Assembly (NCBI GenBank): GCA_002917075.1
Contig: NTMA01000095.1
Location: 93,859 to 157,858 of the forward strand
Origin: Hawksworthiomyces lignivorus
Lineage: Eukaryota > Ascomycota > Sordariomycetes > Ophiostomatales > Ophiostomataceae
DNA: 64,000 nt
Direction of reading: 5' to 3'
Program-made: the position numbers and the translations under genes
Notes under the pieces: model-generated
What the model was told of the DNA's origin: nothing
What the model saw: only the letters and a program-made list of their open reading frames with translations
The model's database searches: none
Part shown: piece after piece, positions 41,878 through 52,844 of the stretch
Layout: every line of letters starts with the position of its first letter
Position numbering within the stretch: position 1 is the stretch's first letter

Positions 41878-44734
41878 CGTATTTTGTGTGTAAAATAGGC
41901 GCAGCCTAAATGAATGATAAAACAAAGAATTTGTCAAAAAATGAATGAATTGAAAAATAACAAAAAAAGATCGTCTAGATCTTTAGAGAAGTGAAGCAGG
42001 AAGGAAAGGAAAGGAAAGAATAGAAGAACGAAGTAACAGTAAATGAATCTAGATGCTATGCAAGGCTTCTACTATAGTTCCTAGAAGACCACACCAACCA
42101 CATTCATATATACTTTCACATCATGATCCCCACCAAAATATTTCCGTTTACTTACTCTACGTAACCTCAATGACTCTGAGACAGGAGAACGGTGGATCCA
42201 AAATGTAGCCGGATAAGAAGTTGAGACTTGTAACAAACTTCATGGTCATGGGTAGCATCTTTTTGGTTTATGGGTCCTCGCGAAATATATCGGCCTCGTC
42301 ATCTAAATCTTCTAAGAAATGGCAAAACGCCAGGTTCTTCTACGTCTGAAGTTTGGTCGAGATTTGTGGCCCAGTTACAGCTAGCACCAGTAAGTGGCGA
42401 GAGTTACGCCTCAAGTTGCACTAAGCAACCCCTGCTATGGAAACAGGCTCAATTATCACACCACGGAGAGCAAAAAGACGGAACTTGAAAACAAAAGATA
42501 GGTGAGTGAAGCAATAAAGAGCGGAGCCGCAGGTTTTTTTTTTTTAATCGCATACTTGCACTTGAGACAGGACAGAATTTGGCCCCCTCGACATTTCAAT
42601 CAAACATTGCCAAGAGCTTTTAAACGTCCCACAATTCTGCCTGTGGATCTTTTGGGCAGGTTTGAATCGTAGATTTATGTGAAGCGAATCTTATTTTGTC
42701 CTAGAGCTCATCCGCACAATAACTTCAGTCCAGCTTCGTCATCTTAGCATAGAAGTCGGTATAGATAAATTGCCATTAGAGTGATTATTTCTAGTTTGGG
42801 ACTTTGGGGGGGGGGGCTGAGGGGGGGTCAGCCTTTTACCTAAACTAGGTCTGTCGAAATGATCTACCGGGAATCTTATCGCTATTAACATGCGGCACAG
42901 AGAGCAGTTGCAGGGGCTGCACGTTTATTTTTTGAAGATTTGCAGCATGGAAATCATTAAAGATCGACGAAACTAAAATTTGTACAGTAACTATTGTGAG
43001 TAATAGAAAGTACTCTGTGGTGAAGACTAAATATGCGCATGGAATACAGACAGGGAGAGACATCAAAAGGGGAGTAGAATGTGGCCAGCGTCCGTTTCAG
43101 CTAGATGCGAATCATCCGACTTGGTGGTTTGAGCGAGTGCAACTTGGCCTGGCCCACAGAAAACATCTAGTGTTTTTCTACACTTAGTACTCGTACATAG
43201 TACCGGTTATACCTTATTCCCATAACGGCATATTATCCAACTCGAAAATCCTCAGAAACATCCGTTTTGAAACGTGTGCCTGTGTAGTCCCTGCTACAAC
43301 CTGCTTCGAGTCTCGCTTTTCAGGCGTTGTCCCATCATGTCATACATGTTCATTTTCGTGAGTGCCTTCGTTTCACGACGAAATGTGTCTTTTCGTTACC
43401 AGGTATTAGGCAGTAGTTAGCAGAGCAGATGTGGTAGAATATCTCTTTCATTTTACTACAACTATCCTTTTATTCCTTTCCTCTCGTACTCTCTGCCGAT
43501 TCAACTCACATGTCTAGGCCAACGTGTTCAGTTGTTTTCGCTCATCTTGCGGCGACAGAACTTATTGGCTGAAATTGGTTGCACTGTTCTCGTCGAGCAC
43601 ATCCTCATCTGGCCTGTCTCCGAGCATCACCGATGACCGTCATCGGGAATGCAAGCAGGAAGATCATTCCTTGCGGCAGGCTTTAGAAATCCCTAATATA
43701 CCGACAATTGGTGTGCAAGACAGGGACGCCTACCATCGCGAGATAGCCCCATTTCGCGAAGAGAGGGGTATGGATAAGAGAAATTAGCTGTGGAGCGAAG
43801 AGGGTATGAACTTCCCGTGCAGAGCGGTTCCATGCATTCATAAGCTAATTGCCCATTACCATCATCTTTTCATCATATAGCTCAGCTCTACGGCGGATAA
43901 TTGTGAGGAGTGTGTAGTTGAGGAATTCCGGTGGCCTATGTGGAGGGATTTTGACAAGACCGCAATGGGCATGAGTAACGCAGCCTCGTCGAAGCCTACT
44001 CTCTTGTGAACGTTGTCGGTACTGACCGGGGAATAAAATAGGCCTTCGAATTCCGCACTAAACAAAGCGATATATAGTAGGAGAAGAAGAGGGCTCGCAG
44101 TAGTCACGATGCCCGCGCAAAAACAAAGAATCTTTGGCTCAGTTAATATTTCTTTGCCTCCTCTACCTTATCTTAGCGTCATGGTATTACCCTAGTCGAT
44201 ATTCTTATTCAGTATGCCATATTTTGAATTTCTGCTCGGCGAGAAGGATGTCCGTCTTCAGCGCGGCACTTTGTTCCACTTTTGTCAATTTCATCGCGCA
44301 GCAATTTTCTGAACACGATAGCCCTTTTTCACAGTTTGCGAGATGAAGCCCGGCTCACTGTAGGCCAGAGAGCGGCACAGCCGCTACAGCGTTTTATGTA
44401 ACATTTGTAGAGAGCGGCTAGTGACAAATCAGAAATTGCGGCCCTTGTATGAATTCTCCCTCTTTCTATCTTGTAAAGGACCGTACGGAGTGTTCAAATC
44501 ATGCCTTGTATCTGGTTATTTGAGACAAAATAATTAGAAGGCGTACTACGTCTAGGCTCGATCTTTAACTTAGAGACTCGGAATATGGAAAGATACAGAT
44601 TAAGGCACAGTAAATATTTTGGTTGCAGCGAAGTACACTAGGTGGAATTAATAAAACTAGATAACACAAAAGTATAGTGGTAATGAAAACAGAAAAACAG
44701 CTAAGCAAACATAGATCCCTTCTTTCACTTTCTA
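41878..44734. other. Long intergenic region
   Basis: 2.9 kb without a supported gene. It has a purine-rich AGGAA-type simple repeat around 42000-42020, G-runs at about 42808-42830, and pyrimidine-rich stretches near 43450-43500 that look like promoter or leader DNA but have no credible ORF behind them. Small ORFs at 43524 and 44134 match nothing I know. Confidence 0.5.
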
Positions 44735-45955
44735 TTACGGAAATTTGCCTCCCGCTTCGATGGCTGCGAACGCAGCCTGCGTGTGCTTGTAGACAGCTTC
44801 TACGAGCCCATTGGCCCGATAGTCGTCAATCTTGTCGTTGTGCTTAAAGGAGTCGCCGTTCCAGTTAACACGGTAGGCGCCACTGCCCTTCTTGCGGTCT
44901 ATGCCCGTAGCCACGGATGCACCCTCAGGCGGGGCCGCAATTGGCGCAGCCGAACCGTCAGTAGCCGGCTGCGGCGGAAAGACGCTTGTCGTAGCCAGGA
45001 AGGCCACACGCTGGCCGCACTCCACGGGCTTAATGGCGAATAGATGCGCGAGCGGCGTGAGCGTCTTGGCTAGCAGCTTGACTGGGCCGGGCAGGGGGCT
45101 GTTGCCAGCGATGCCAGTCACGACGGAGCTCGGGTAGTAGTGGGCCCACGCTAAGCGGCCTGGGTAGCGCGAGGCCAGAGCCTCGCCGTAGAGGGTGTTA
45201 AAGATAGCGCCGTGTCCAATGCGGTTGCGTGACGTGAAGTGTTTGGGGTCGTGCAGTGCTAGGTCGTCCACGATAGGCACGCCTTCGAAGTTCGGGTTGA
45301 GCACGATGGTCACGTGGCCGACATCGTCCGCGCCAGAGCCAGGCGTCATGGCTGTCAGTAACGGCAGCAGCCGGTCGACGACACGCACGCGGCTGTAGTA
45401 CATGAGCGACATAGCATGATCGATACCCTCCTCAGTGTCTACACACCATTTGTTAATAAAATCTTTATGTGTTGAAGGGGAATGAGAAAGCCAGAGAAAA
45501 AGAGCTCTGTACACACTTTCCCGTGCACCAAAGGCCAGGACACCCTGTGTCGCTACCACCATGTCGATCTTGGCCGCGTGGCCCTCTTTAGCCGATGCCT
45601 GCTGCTCCAGCTCCGTGATGGTGGCGCACACGCGGTCGACATCCTTCAGCAGGCCTAGGTCCTTAGCCTGCACGAACTTGAACTGGCCCTGTGGGAACAA
45701 CCGCTGACACTCCGCAACCAGCTTCTCTGCTGGTCGCCGCCCCACGATGTACACACGCAAGCCACGGCTCTTGTTGCCGGCCAGGCCGTGAGTCCGGGCC
45801 AGGCCCAAGATGCCGAAACTGCCGATGCCTGCCGTGCCGCCCGTGAACACAGCAACGAAGGGGCGCTTGCCAGTGGTGGCCGTGGCCAGGTTAGCCTTCT
45901 CCGCGACGTCGAGGGCAACCATTATGTTCCTGCCTGGTCTCGGCACTGTAGACAA
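44735..45955 (-). CDS. Short-chain dehydrogenase/reductase-like protein
   Basis: NAD(P)-binding protein of the SDR superfamily. The frame is open from 45955 to 44735, but I think bases 45516-45439 are a 78-nt intron (GTGTGT..TGTAG) whose length is a multiple of three. The spliced protein has 380 residues from the ATG at 45955, or 369 from 45922 (MVALDVAEK). FTGGTAGIGSFGILGLA is the cofactor-binding TGxxxGIG motif, and IDMVVATQGVL matches the NNAG region. The canonical YxxxK pair is not evident; HGAIFNTLYGEAL sits where it is expected, so a normal SDR mechanism is doubtful. Fungal homologues of this type are often uncharacterised enzymes. No signal peptide. The gene is GC-rich, unlike its flanks. 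Confidence 0.75.
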   Translation of the reverse strand: MSTVPRPGRNIMVALDVAEKANLATATTGKRPFVAVFTGGTAGIGSFGILGLARTHGLAGNKSRGLRVYIVGRRPAEKLVAECQRLFPQGQFKFVQAKDLGLLKDVDRVCATITELEQQASAKEGHAAKIDMVVATQGVLAFGARESVYRALFLWLSHSPSTHKDFINKWCVDTEEGIDHAMSLMYYSRVRVVDRLLPLLTAMTPGSGADDVGHVTIVLNPNFEGVPIVDDLALHDPKHFTSRNRIGHGAIFNTLYGEALASRYPGRLAWAHYYPSSVVTGIAGNSPLPGPVKLLAKTLTPLAHLFAIKPVECGQRVAFLATTSVFPPQPATDGSAAPIAAPPEGASVATGIDRKKGSGAYRVNWNGDSFKHNDKIDDYRANGLVEAVYKHTQAAFAAIEAGGKFP

Positions 45956-48487
45956 AAGGTCGTATCCAGACTAGGTGAAATGAGGCGGATGCGAATAGCA
46001 GAAGGTCAACGGTGTTGGAAATAGACATAGCGTGAAATACAGCACAGGTAAACGATGAATACACGGGACTTTTTCCTATAGTTATGTCTTGTGAAGTTTG
46101 CTCCCGGGGATTCACAGCACCCCGGCGGGGTCCTCACAGCATTCCGGAGCCAATATCGCTCCATTGGCTTAGCTGGTACCGTACGCCGCTGACTGTGCTG
46201 CAAAATTACACCCAGGCCCTGGCTTATACGAGCACACATTATTTTGATCGTAAAAACTCGCTTAATAAATTTATTATTACAGTGTTTATACAGTACATAA
46301 ACACATACAAACTGTCATTAACCTGGTTCAGTTAGTAGTTTCAGAAGTATTATGTTTAAGAGGGCTAATTAGCCCGTTTACTGCTTGCATTGGACTAGCT
46401 TATATGGACTGAGCTTTGCCCAGGGCTGAATTAATACTGATACTAGTCCGCATGAGTCAGTCCAGGCCGGGACTAAGTCCGCACCTTTTCACAACTCTGG
46501 CCACTACTTCTTCAGTTGGCCTCGCCACGGCCAGTGCCGGACATAGCGGATTATAATCGGATGAGATTTCTCTCTAAGGAAGTGTGGCCGCGTAAGTCAA
46601 GACCCCTGGACTGCACACAGTAAGTGAACTCTAGGAGAGATTAGTGTCTGCTATGGAGGAACTCTAGGCGAGGAAAATAGATAGTTAGGAAGCTGGGCAT
46701 AGCTCGTACTCGCTCATAGATCCTATCAGTGCAGATGAATGATGCATCTCCCCGGGACTCAGTTTTAATTTTATTTCATTTTCAAATAACAAAAATATAC
46801 ACTGAGAAAAAGTGTATTAGTAGTCTCTTTTTGGCCACAATTCTGAAGGCCACCCTGTTTTGGCTCTTGTGCCTTTGGTTTCTCTTCCACTTCGTCTTGG
46901 CTCTCTGTGTTAGTTTTTATGTCTCACAACTGCTCTGAGCTAATTGTTGTGGTGATCTCTGTTTCATCTTATTTTTCTTAGCCCATTTGCATTAAAAGGA
47001 TCCCTGTGTCGCTGACAAGGCGGCTAGTGAGCACACCCCTTAAAGGCAGAAAAGGGTGCGGATGCCACTAGCAAATTCTGCGTCGACTAATAGAGCAGAG
47101 AAGTAAATTCAGTCTAGATTCATTCAACACGTCTAATCTTGTTTCTTTTAGTTTAAGTGCGTTAAATACGAGCTTTTTTTTCGCCGAGGCCCTGTCAACT
47201 TGCAACCATTAATGAACTATCATGCAAATTCTCGAAGACTTGCGGACTGACATCTTAAAGCGAAAATTCATTTCAACAGCGACAGCAGTATGAAGTGGGA
47301 GATATGTATAATACTCTGTGTTAAAATTTCAAAAGAATGACATATTGCCTATTTTCCTCAATCATTCTTTTCTTTCATGAATTTCATCTTTTATTTTCAA
47401 TATTTCCCGCGTAGGATCAAGATATAATGCCAAAAGTGCACGGAGGATCATATAGATATTAGATAACTCTTGATGTAAAGTAATCAGTCTGCAGTTGAAA
47501 AAATCCTATTTTAGCATACAATACGTACACACTAACATACATGAGCTCAAGATATACCCTTTTTCTTCCGCTCACCTAATCCCGCCACTAAATTTTAGCT
47601 CAATTCAGACGACAACACGTCACGAAGTTTCATGGCATAGAGGTGATATACGCTAGTGTGAGGGATTCGAGCACCCAGTGTTCGAACAGCGATCTTTTGT
47701 CATACTCTCCGTAGTACTATAGTAAACCCTCTCGCCGCCGTAACACAACGAGTACAAAAATACGCATGTACATCTTAAATCTTAAACCAATGTTAGTCAC
47801 CAAATCATCATTATATTGTTAAGACAAGATTTGAAGATATTCAGCAACCTTTTGTGTAGATCGGCACCTTTTTTGTAGAATCCAGAGCGTCATGCATGCG
47901 ACACAATATTCATTAGAAGCTTCTTGTACGCCCACGCCATCAAGATTGGTTATAAGCCGGAGGCGTAATGGATTTCGTATATTTCATCATCCTGAACCAG
48001 AATATAAGTATATTTGAGCAATCGATTAAGGTTTAGTAGAACAGTAGCGTGTTTTTACCTATAAGCTAGGACACGCTGCTGCCGACGCAGGAACTTGCCG
48101 CCTCCTTAAGAAATATGACGCTAAATCTTTCTTTTTGACTTGCAGTCTTTTCGCCCTTGAACCGCTACATAGAATACATACAGCACTCTTTCCATTTTCT
48201 CCCTCTTTTACTCAATTTTTCATTTTGTGTTGCTTTTCCCTTTCATATTCAAGTTTTGCAATCTTCTCCAGCAGTGCTTTGGATATTGTGCCGAGCCCCT
48301 GGCTCTGTTGAGTTTTACTTTTTCTGCAGCAATGTCACTCTGGCAATAACGCATCGTTTGTATTCTTGTTCGGTTTAACCGTTTGGAATTTTTTTCTGGT
48401 TTTTTGAATAACTTTTACAAAAATGCTTTTGCTCCCCTTTAACAAGACAGAGCTAGAAATTTAGCAAAAAAAACTTTGAAGGCTAGA
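45956..48487. other. Long intergenic region with small palindromes
   Basis: 2.5 kb with no gene that I can support. It contains a perfect hairpin GTGTTTAT/ATAAACAC at 46282-46304, the 14-bp palindrome GGGCTAATTAGCCC at 46362-46375, and repeated GGACT/AGTCC words to about 46480. These look like remnants of a mobile repeat, not proven. Confidence 0.45.
46362..46375. repeat. Perfect 14-bp palindrome
   Basis: GGGCTAATTAGCCC is its own reverse complement. It lies 58 bp right of the hairpin ending at 46304. Confidence 0.6.
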
Positions 48488-49651
48488 TTAATTGTCCTCT
48501 TCCAACTTCTCTTTGAATAATTTATATGCTCCCACTTTGAATGCATTTTCCTTTGCATCATCAGTTACAATGCTCTCCCGCCGACTACTTCCCTTATTAA
48601 TTTCAATTATACCCGAATTACTGCCATCAAAAACCATAACGCGACCAGCAGCTGCATACGTCTCCCAAGGAGTCTGACCGTATACAACATGAACGATCAT
48701 CTTGGAGATAGCATCATATGTAGCCTTGCACGATACAGGAGCGTCGAAACCAGCAACGGAGGGCATACGGCAGATGTATACATTGTCGAGAGCGTGGTAG
48801 GACCAGCAATAGTCACTTTGAAGCCATCAACGCCAAAGAATCCGATATATTTTTGCACCTAGAGTTGTGTTAACCATTATATCTAATAGTACCTGAATGA
48901 CTAGCAGTAAGGAGAGAAAGACAAGGGGAAGGAAATAAAAATAAAAATACTGACCCATGTCAATGCTAACCGTTGATCTTGCAAACCTTGACAAGCCCAG
49001 CCAGTTTTTCCCAAACTTAAAGCCTCCTCTTTAAGCTCTTTTGAAGATAGAAAACCAAAATACCCTAACCGATAATTAATGCCTACATAGATAAACGGCT
49101 TGCCAATCTCCATAGAATGACGGATTAGGAGCTCGCCCGCTACATGAGACTTGTCAGCCTGCCACGATATCAAAGTAACTGGCAACAAAGAATTGAAAGT
49201 CCTTACTAAACTCGGCGTTGCCATTACCAACTGCAAAGCCGCCTCCATGAATCCAAATATAAACAGGTAGCTTGCGCCTAGGCTCTAATGCTTCAGGTGG
49301 AGCGTAGATGCTAAGCTTAAGGCAGGAGAACTCAAATTCAAGAGAAGGAACAACGTTTGCACCGTTATATAAGTGGTCCCGCTCGCCACGCGGTGGATCA
49401 GCCGGTTGTGGGCGTATGCAGCCGTACTTGGTAGCATCAATAACCCCAGAGACTTTTTGAGGGTCGACGATCTGAGCTTCTCGGAACCTTGCTGGGACAG
49501 TGGCAAAAAATATGCCATAGAAACTGGTAACGCCAAGGGACGAGAGAAAGCCGTTGAGTTGGAGATCGTTAATCTTCAGCGACAGCTGTTTGTCGTCAGA
49601 GTTATATCCGTTTGGTTGCTTAACTCTCATGTTTTCTAAAGACCTTGCCAA
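48488..49651 (-). pseudogene. Type-B carboxylesterase with the catalytic core deleted
   Basis: Carboxylesterase/lipase-family remnant. N-terminal coding sequence from about 49651 includes SFYGIFFATVPARFREA, YGCIRPQPADPPRGE, SCLKLSIYAPP and the oxyanion-hole motif PVYIWIHGGGFAVGNG. An intron from 49205 to about 49135 leads to GELLIRHSMEIGKPFIYVGINYRLGYFGFLS and QGLQDQRLALTWV. Another intron leads to QKYIGFFGVDGFKVTIAG at about 48830. In intact relatives GESAG, with the nucleophile Ser, follows at once. Here IAG is followed by PTTLS and then, in another frame, by the C-terminal YGQTPWETYAAAGRVMVF and the last 50 residues. Thus about 250 residues, including the Ser, Glu and His of the triad, are gone. 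The protein cannot be a functional esterase. Confidence 0.75.
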
Positions 49652-50481
49652 GAGACAAGAATCAGTACTCTGAAGACTTAGTGATGGAATAAAGATAAGA
49701 AAGCAGGAAGAGAAAATAAATGAAGTAAATTCCCCGCAAAGTGCAATGATTTAATATTTCCCGCTGTCATAATTATCCTGGCCACATCCAGTTGTTCGCG
49801 GGTTGGCCTGAGTTCTCCCTTAGTAGTCTCTCGGAACTCCGTTTTGAGTCTGTCGAAGGTTACCTTTCTGGTGAGGGTACCAGGGCGCATTTCTTGCTTT
49901 GGGGTAGTTTCATCTTCAATTCCTACCATTCCTACCGCCGCGGGGCCTTCGTGCTTGACTACACCTTAATGCGTCGGCCGTGGTTGGGGGCGCTTTGGCG
50001 GCCATCATATCAGCGATTTCCCCGCATAGATTTCTCCTCTAGGAATAGGTTTTGTTCTGCAGTACGGAGTACCTTACCCAGCGAAAGATATAACTAGACC
50101 AAAGTGTCTACTCCGTAACTAGGCTTACGAGGAGGTCCCGCTAAAACTTGGCAAGGCGGGGGGGTATGCGAGCACTATTGACGCCTCAACCACTTCTGGG
50201 ATAAATTTGTAATAGTATCAAGTTGTCCCGATCATTACTCGTACAGGGTGCGAGTAGCGTATTTTACGGAACAAGCTAAGCTATGTACAGATTTGGTCAT
50301 GGTGTAATGCCTGAGGCATCATCGCCATCTGCCCATAACTGGCTTTTTAAATTGCGGGTTACAGGACGAGTTAGAGTTGCATGCAGGCATACGAGTTGCC
50401 AGCAGATGCACACGCACACTTGACTTTACATGTGCCACAAGAACTGCTGCAACACTATATCCATCATACGTCTTTCATGAT
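49652..50481. other. Intergenic region
   Basis: 830 bp between the esterase remnant (minus) and the Zn2Cys6 gene (plus). A minus-strand frame at 49929-49678 could be a further 5' exon of the esterase, but I cannot support it. Confidence 0.4.
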
Positions 50482-52726
50482 ATGAGTATTCGTATTCCGA
50501 AGGCGTGCAATCGATGCCGCCTGCTAAGGCGCCGCTGTTCAGAATCGCGCCCCTGTTCCCGCTGTGTGGCAGCTGGAGCTGAATGCCACGAACGAGCACA
50601 CGCTAGGTATAAGGATTCACCACTGTGGAATCTGTCTGAGGTCATCGTTGGGTCCGGGCTAATGCCAATTTAAGACGTAGCCGAGTGTACCTGGGCTCTG
50701 GTATTTCCACCTGTGTCGCACATGACGAGAAACAGTCCCCTGGCAACGAGATCATATATGAAAGCGCATCACCTAACGGGCTAAACGAGGACAACATCCT
50801 GCATTCCGCCAATGAGTTTGAGTCATTCCGTCGAGGGACAAGTCTGCGTCGGCAGAGCACGACATCACCCCCAGAACGACTGGACCCATCGACTTTGGAC
50901 AGGCCAGTGCCATTACGAGATCCATTAGATGTAGTTACGGATGTCCTGAGGAAGACCTTTTCGGCAAAATTTGGTAGAAGCCTCCCCTGTCATATTTGTA
51001 GTCGTTGGTGTGCTGACCCGTCTACGTAGGAGGTGAGATTTCGCTCAAACTGGAAGAACCGCGGCCGCCAATTGTCAAAGACCCATCACCGCTCTCGTCC
51101 GTCTCCGCGGTGCTCACCTCCCATGTCCTTAGCTTTGCTCAGGCGACATCACTCATTGATACTTTCTTCTCTCGAGGACGTGCTACTCGCATTGTCAGTG
51201 AAGCTCGGTTGAGGCGATACGTGAGAGGTGTTTTCTCCTCCCTGGAGGCCGATATCGACCTCGACAATGTCGGCCAGCAGGATGAATCGCTCCTGGCTGT
51301 GGATTCTAGCATTATGCTGTTCTCTGCCTTGTCATTAGGAGCTTACTACAAGGGTGATGCCAGTCTAGGCAACTCTCTCTTCAAGCGATCGACTGCAGAG
51401 CTCAGCACATTTGTAGGCAAACCCACCGTTGACATTGCTATCGCACTATACCTGCAACAGGCCTTCGCAATAGGCATGGGTCCCACAAATCAGGCCAAGA
51501 CCCTTGCGGCACAAGCAACGGTGGTGGCTCGCGAGCTGGGCTTGAATCGCTTTAGTGAGCATAGCACAACGCCGGAGCTGGCATGGCTCTTCATTTCGAT
51601 ATATTTCGCGGATATGTTAGTTCATGATTCCAAGCTGCCTCTCTTGTCACACTTTGGATGAACGCTCAAGTTTCAAGCAGGTACTACGCGACTAGCCACT
51701 ACACCAGACCGTTGATAAGAACGGCGGATGTGGATGATGACATCTTCGAGTTCGTCTCTGAGCATGAACCCGGTGCGCGCAAGTTTCTTGGGCTGCTACG
51801 TTGCAATGGTGAGATCATGGAGGCATTGTTCGACGGCACGTACTCCTTCCAGCTCGTCTTGGACCTCGAACAGAAGATGGCTGCTTATAACCGATCCTCG
51901 CTCTCCGAGACAAGACAACAAGCTTCATCCTCGTCGCAAATTGCGCATCAGGCACGAATATACGAGTACAATGAGCTTTTAACTGAACTTCATGTGTGTT
52001 GGTAAGGACAGATCTCTTTCATCAGCCCAACTCACATACAAGCTGGTTGGGGCTCCCATCGTCATATTTGCGTATTACTTCTTCCACCCTCCCTTTTGGG
52101 AATATATAACTGGGAATACTGACTGGCGTTTAGGTTACGAATCGCCATGCGCGGCCCGTACTTGAATGACAATGTCCACTCCATTCCGTCCATTTGTATT
52201 TGCGTACGGGCAGCGCAGAAAATCATCAGCATCTATACCAAGCTGATATTTCCAGCGGACGGGGCTATTTTGGTACCATCCACGTGGAGGCAGGTCAAGA
52301 GAATCATGATTTCGGCGTACATTGTCTTCATCACATTTTGGTACGGCGAGGCTTCAGAGGAGGAGGCCTCCGCAACACTGCACAGCGCTATCGCGTTGCT
52401 AAAGTCTCAGAGGCACCGATGGGATGGTACGATGGACAAGGCCATCAGCTTTCTTGTTAGCCTTATGGCAACCTCTTGTGAGTCCAAGTTATTTGATTCC
52501 TGCTGCCCATGATCTAGGCAATGAGGAGCCTAAGCTGAACGCTTTAACAGCCATACCCATATTTGAGACCGATTCTACGGCAGAGCAACTATTTGCAAGC
52601 TGTCATGACGAGTCCACTCTTTCAGAAGAACAAGCTACGTTGTTTCCCGGGTGGCCGGAGCACACTGTTGGAAGTTATTCCTCATTCGGCGATTGTACGG
52701 ATTTGGGCGAACTGCTCCATCTGTAG
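50482..52726 (+). CDS. Zn2Cys6 transcription factor
   Basis: Nuclear regulator with an N-terminal zinc cluster CNRCRLLRRRC..., spacing C-x2-C-x6-C-x5-C-x2-C-x6-C at residues 9-35. An upstream in-frame ATG at 50377 is less likely. My six-exon model is 50482-50606, 50681-50973, 51030-51615, 51681-52001, 52134-52477 and 52518-52726. It gives 625 residues, and all phases agree. The third intron (GTTAGT..GCAG) resolves an apparent frameshift at 51.65 kb. The middle region, with LFSALSLGAYYKGDASLGNSLF and LGLNRFSEHSTTPELAWLFIS, fits the fungal-specific regulatory domain. The gene ends 118 bp from the convergent AtuA-like gene. It is the natural candidate regulator for that gene and the cyclase gene; this is positional inference. 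Confidence 0.85.
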
Positions 52727-52844
52727 ATGTGCATCGGAATACAACTCAGCATCATATATCCATATGCTTCTTTGTTAGATAGGATGTCTAGTAACTCAAA
52801 ATGTCTAATTACTACAGGCTTGCGAATACATTAAGATGCACTGC

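Noticed and set aside
47630..47720. tRNA-like sequence with GGATTCGAG and GTTCGAAC words
   Set aside because: A box-like and B box-like words occur, but no complete cloverleaf with paired acceptor and T stem can be drawn on either strand.
51610..51680. Apparent frameshift in the second Zn2Cys6 gene
   Set aside because: A 65-nt intron with GTTAGT donor and GCAG acceptor restores the frame and phase.
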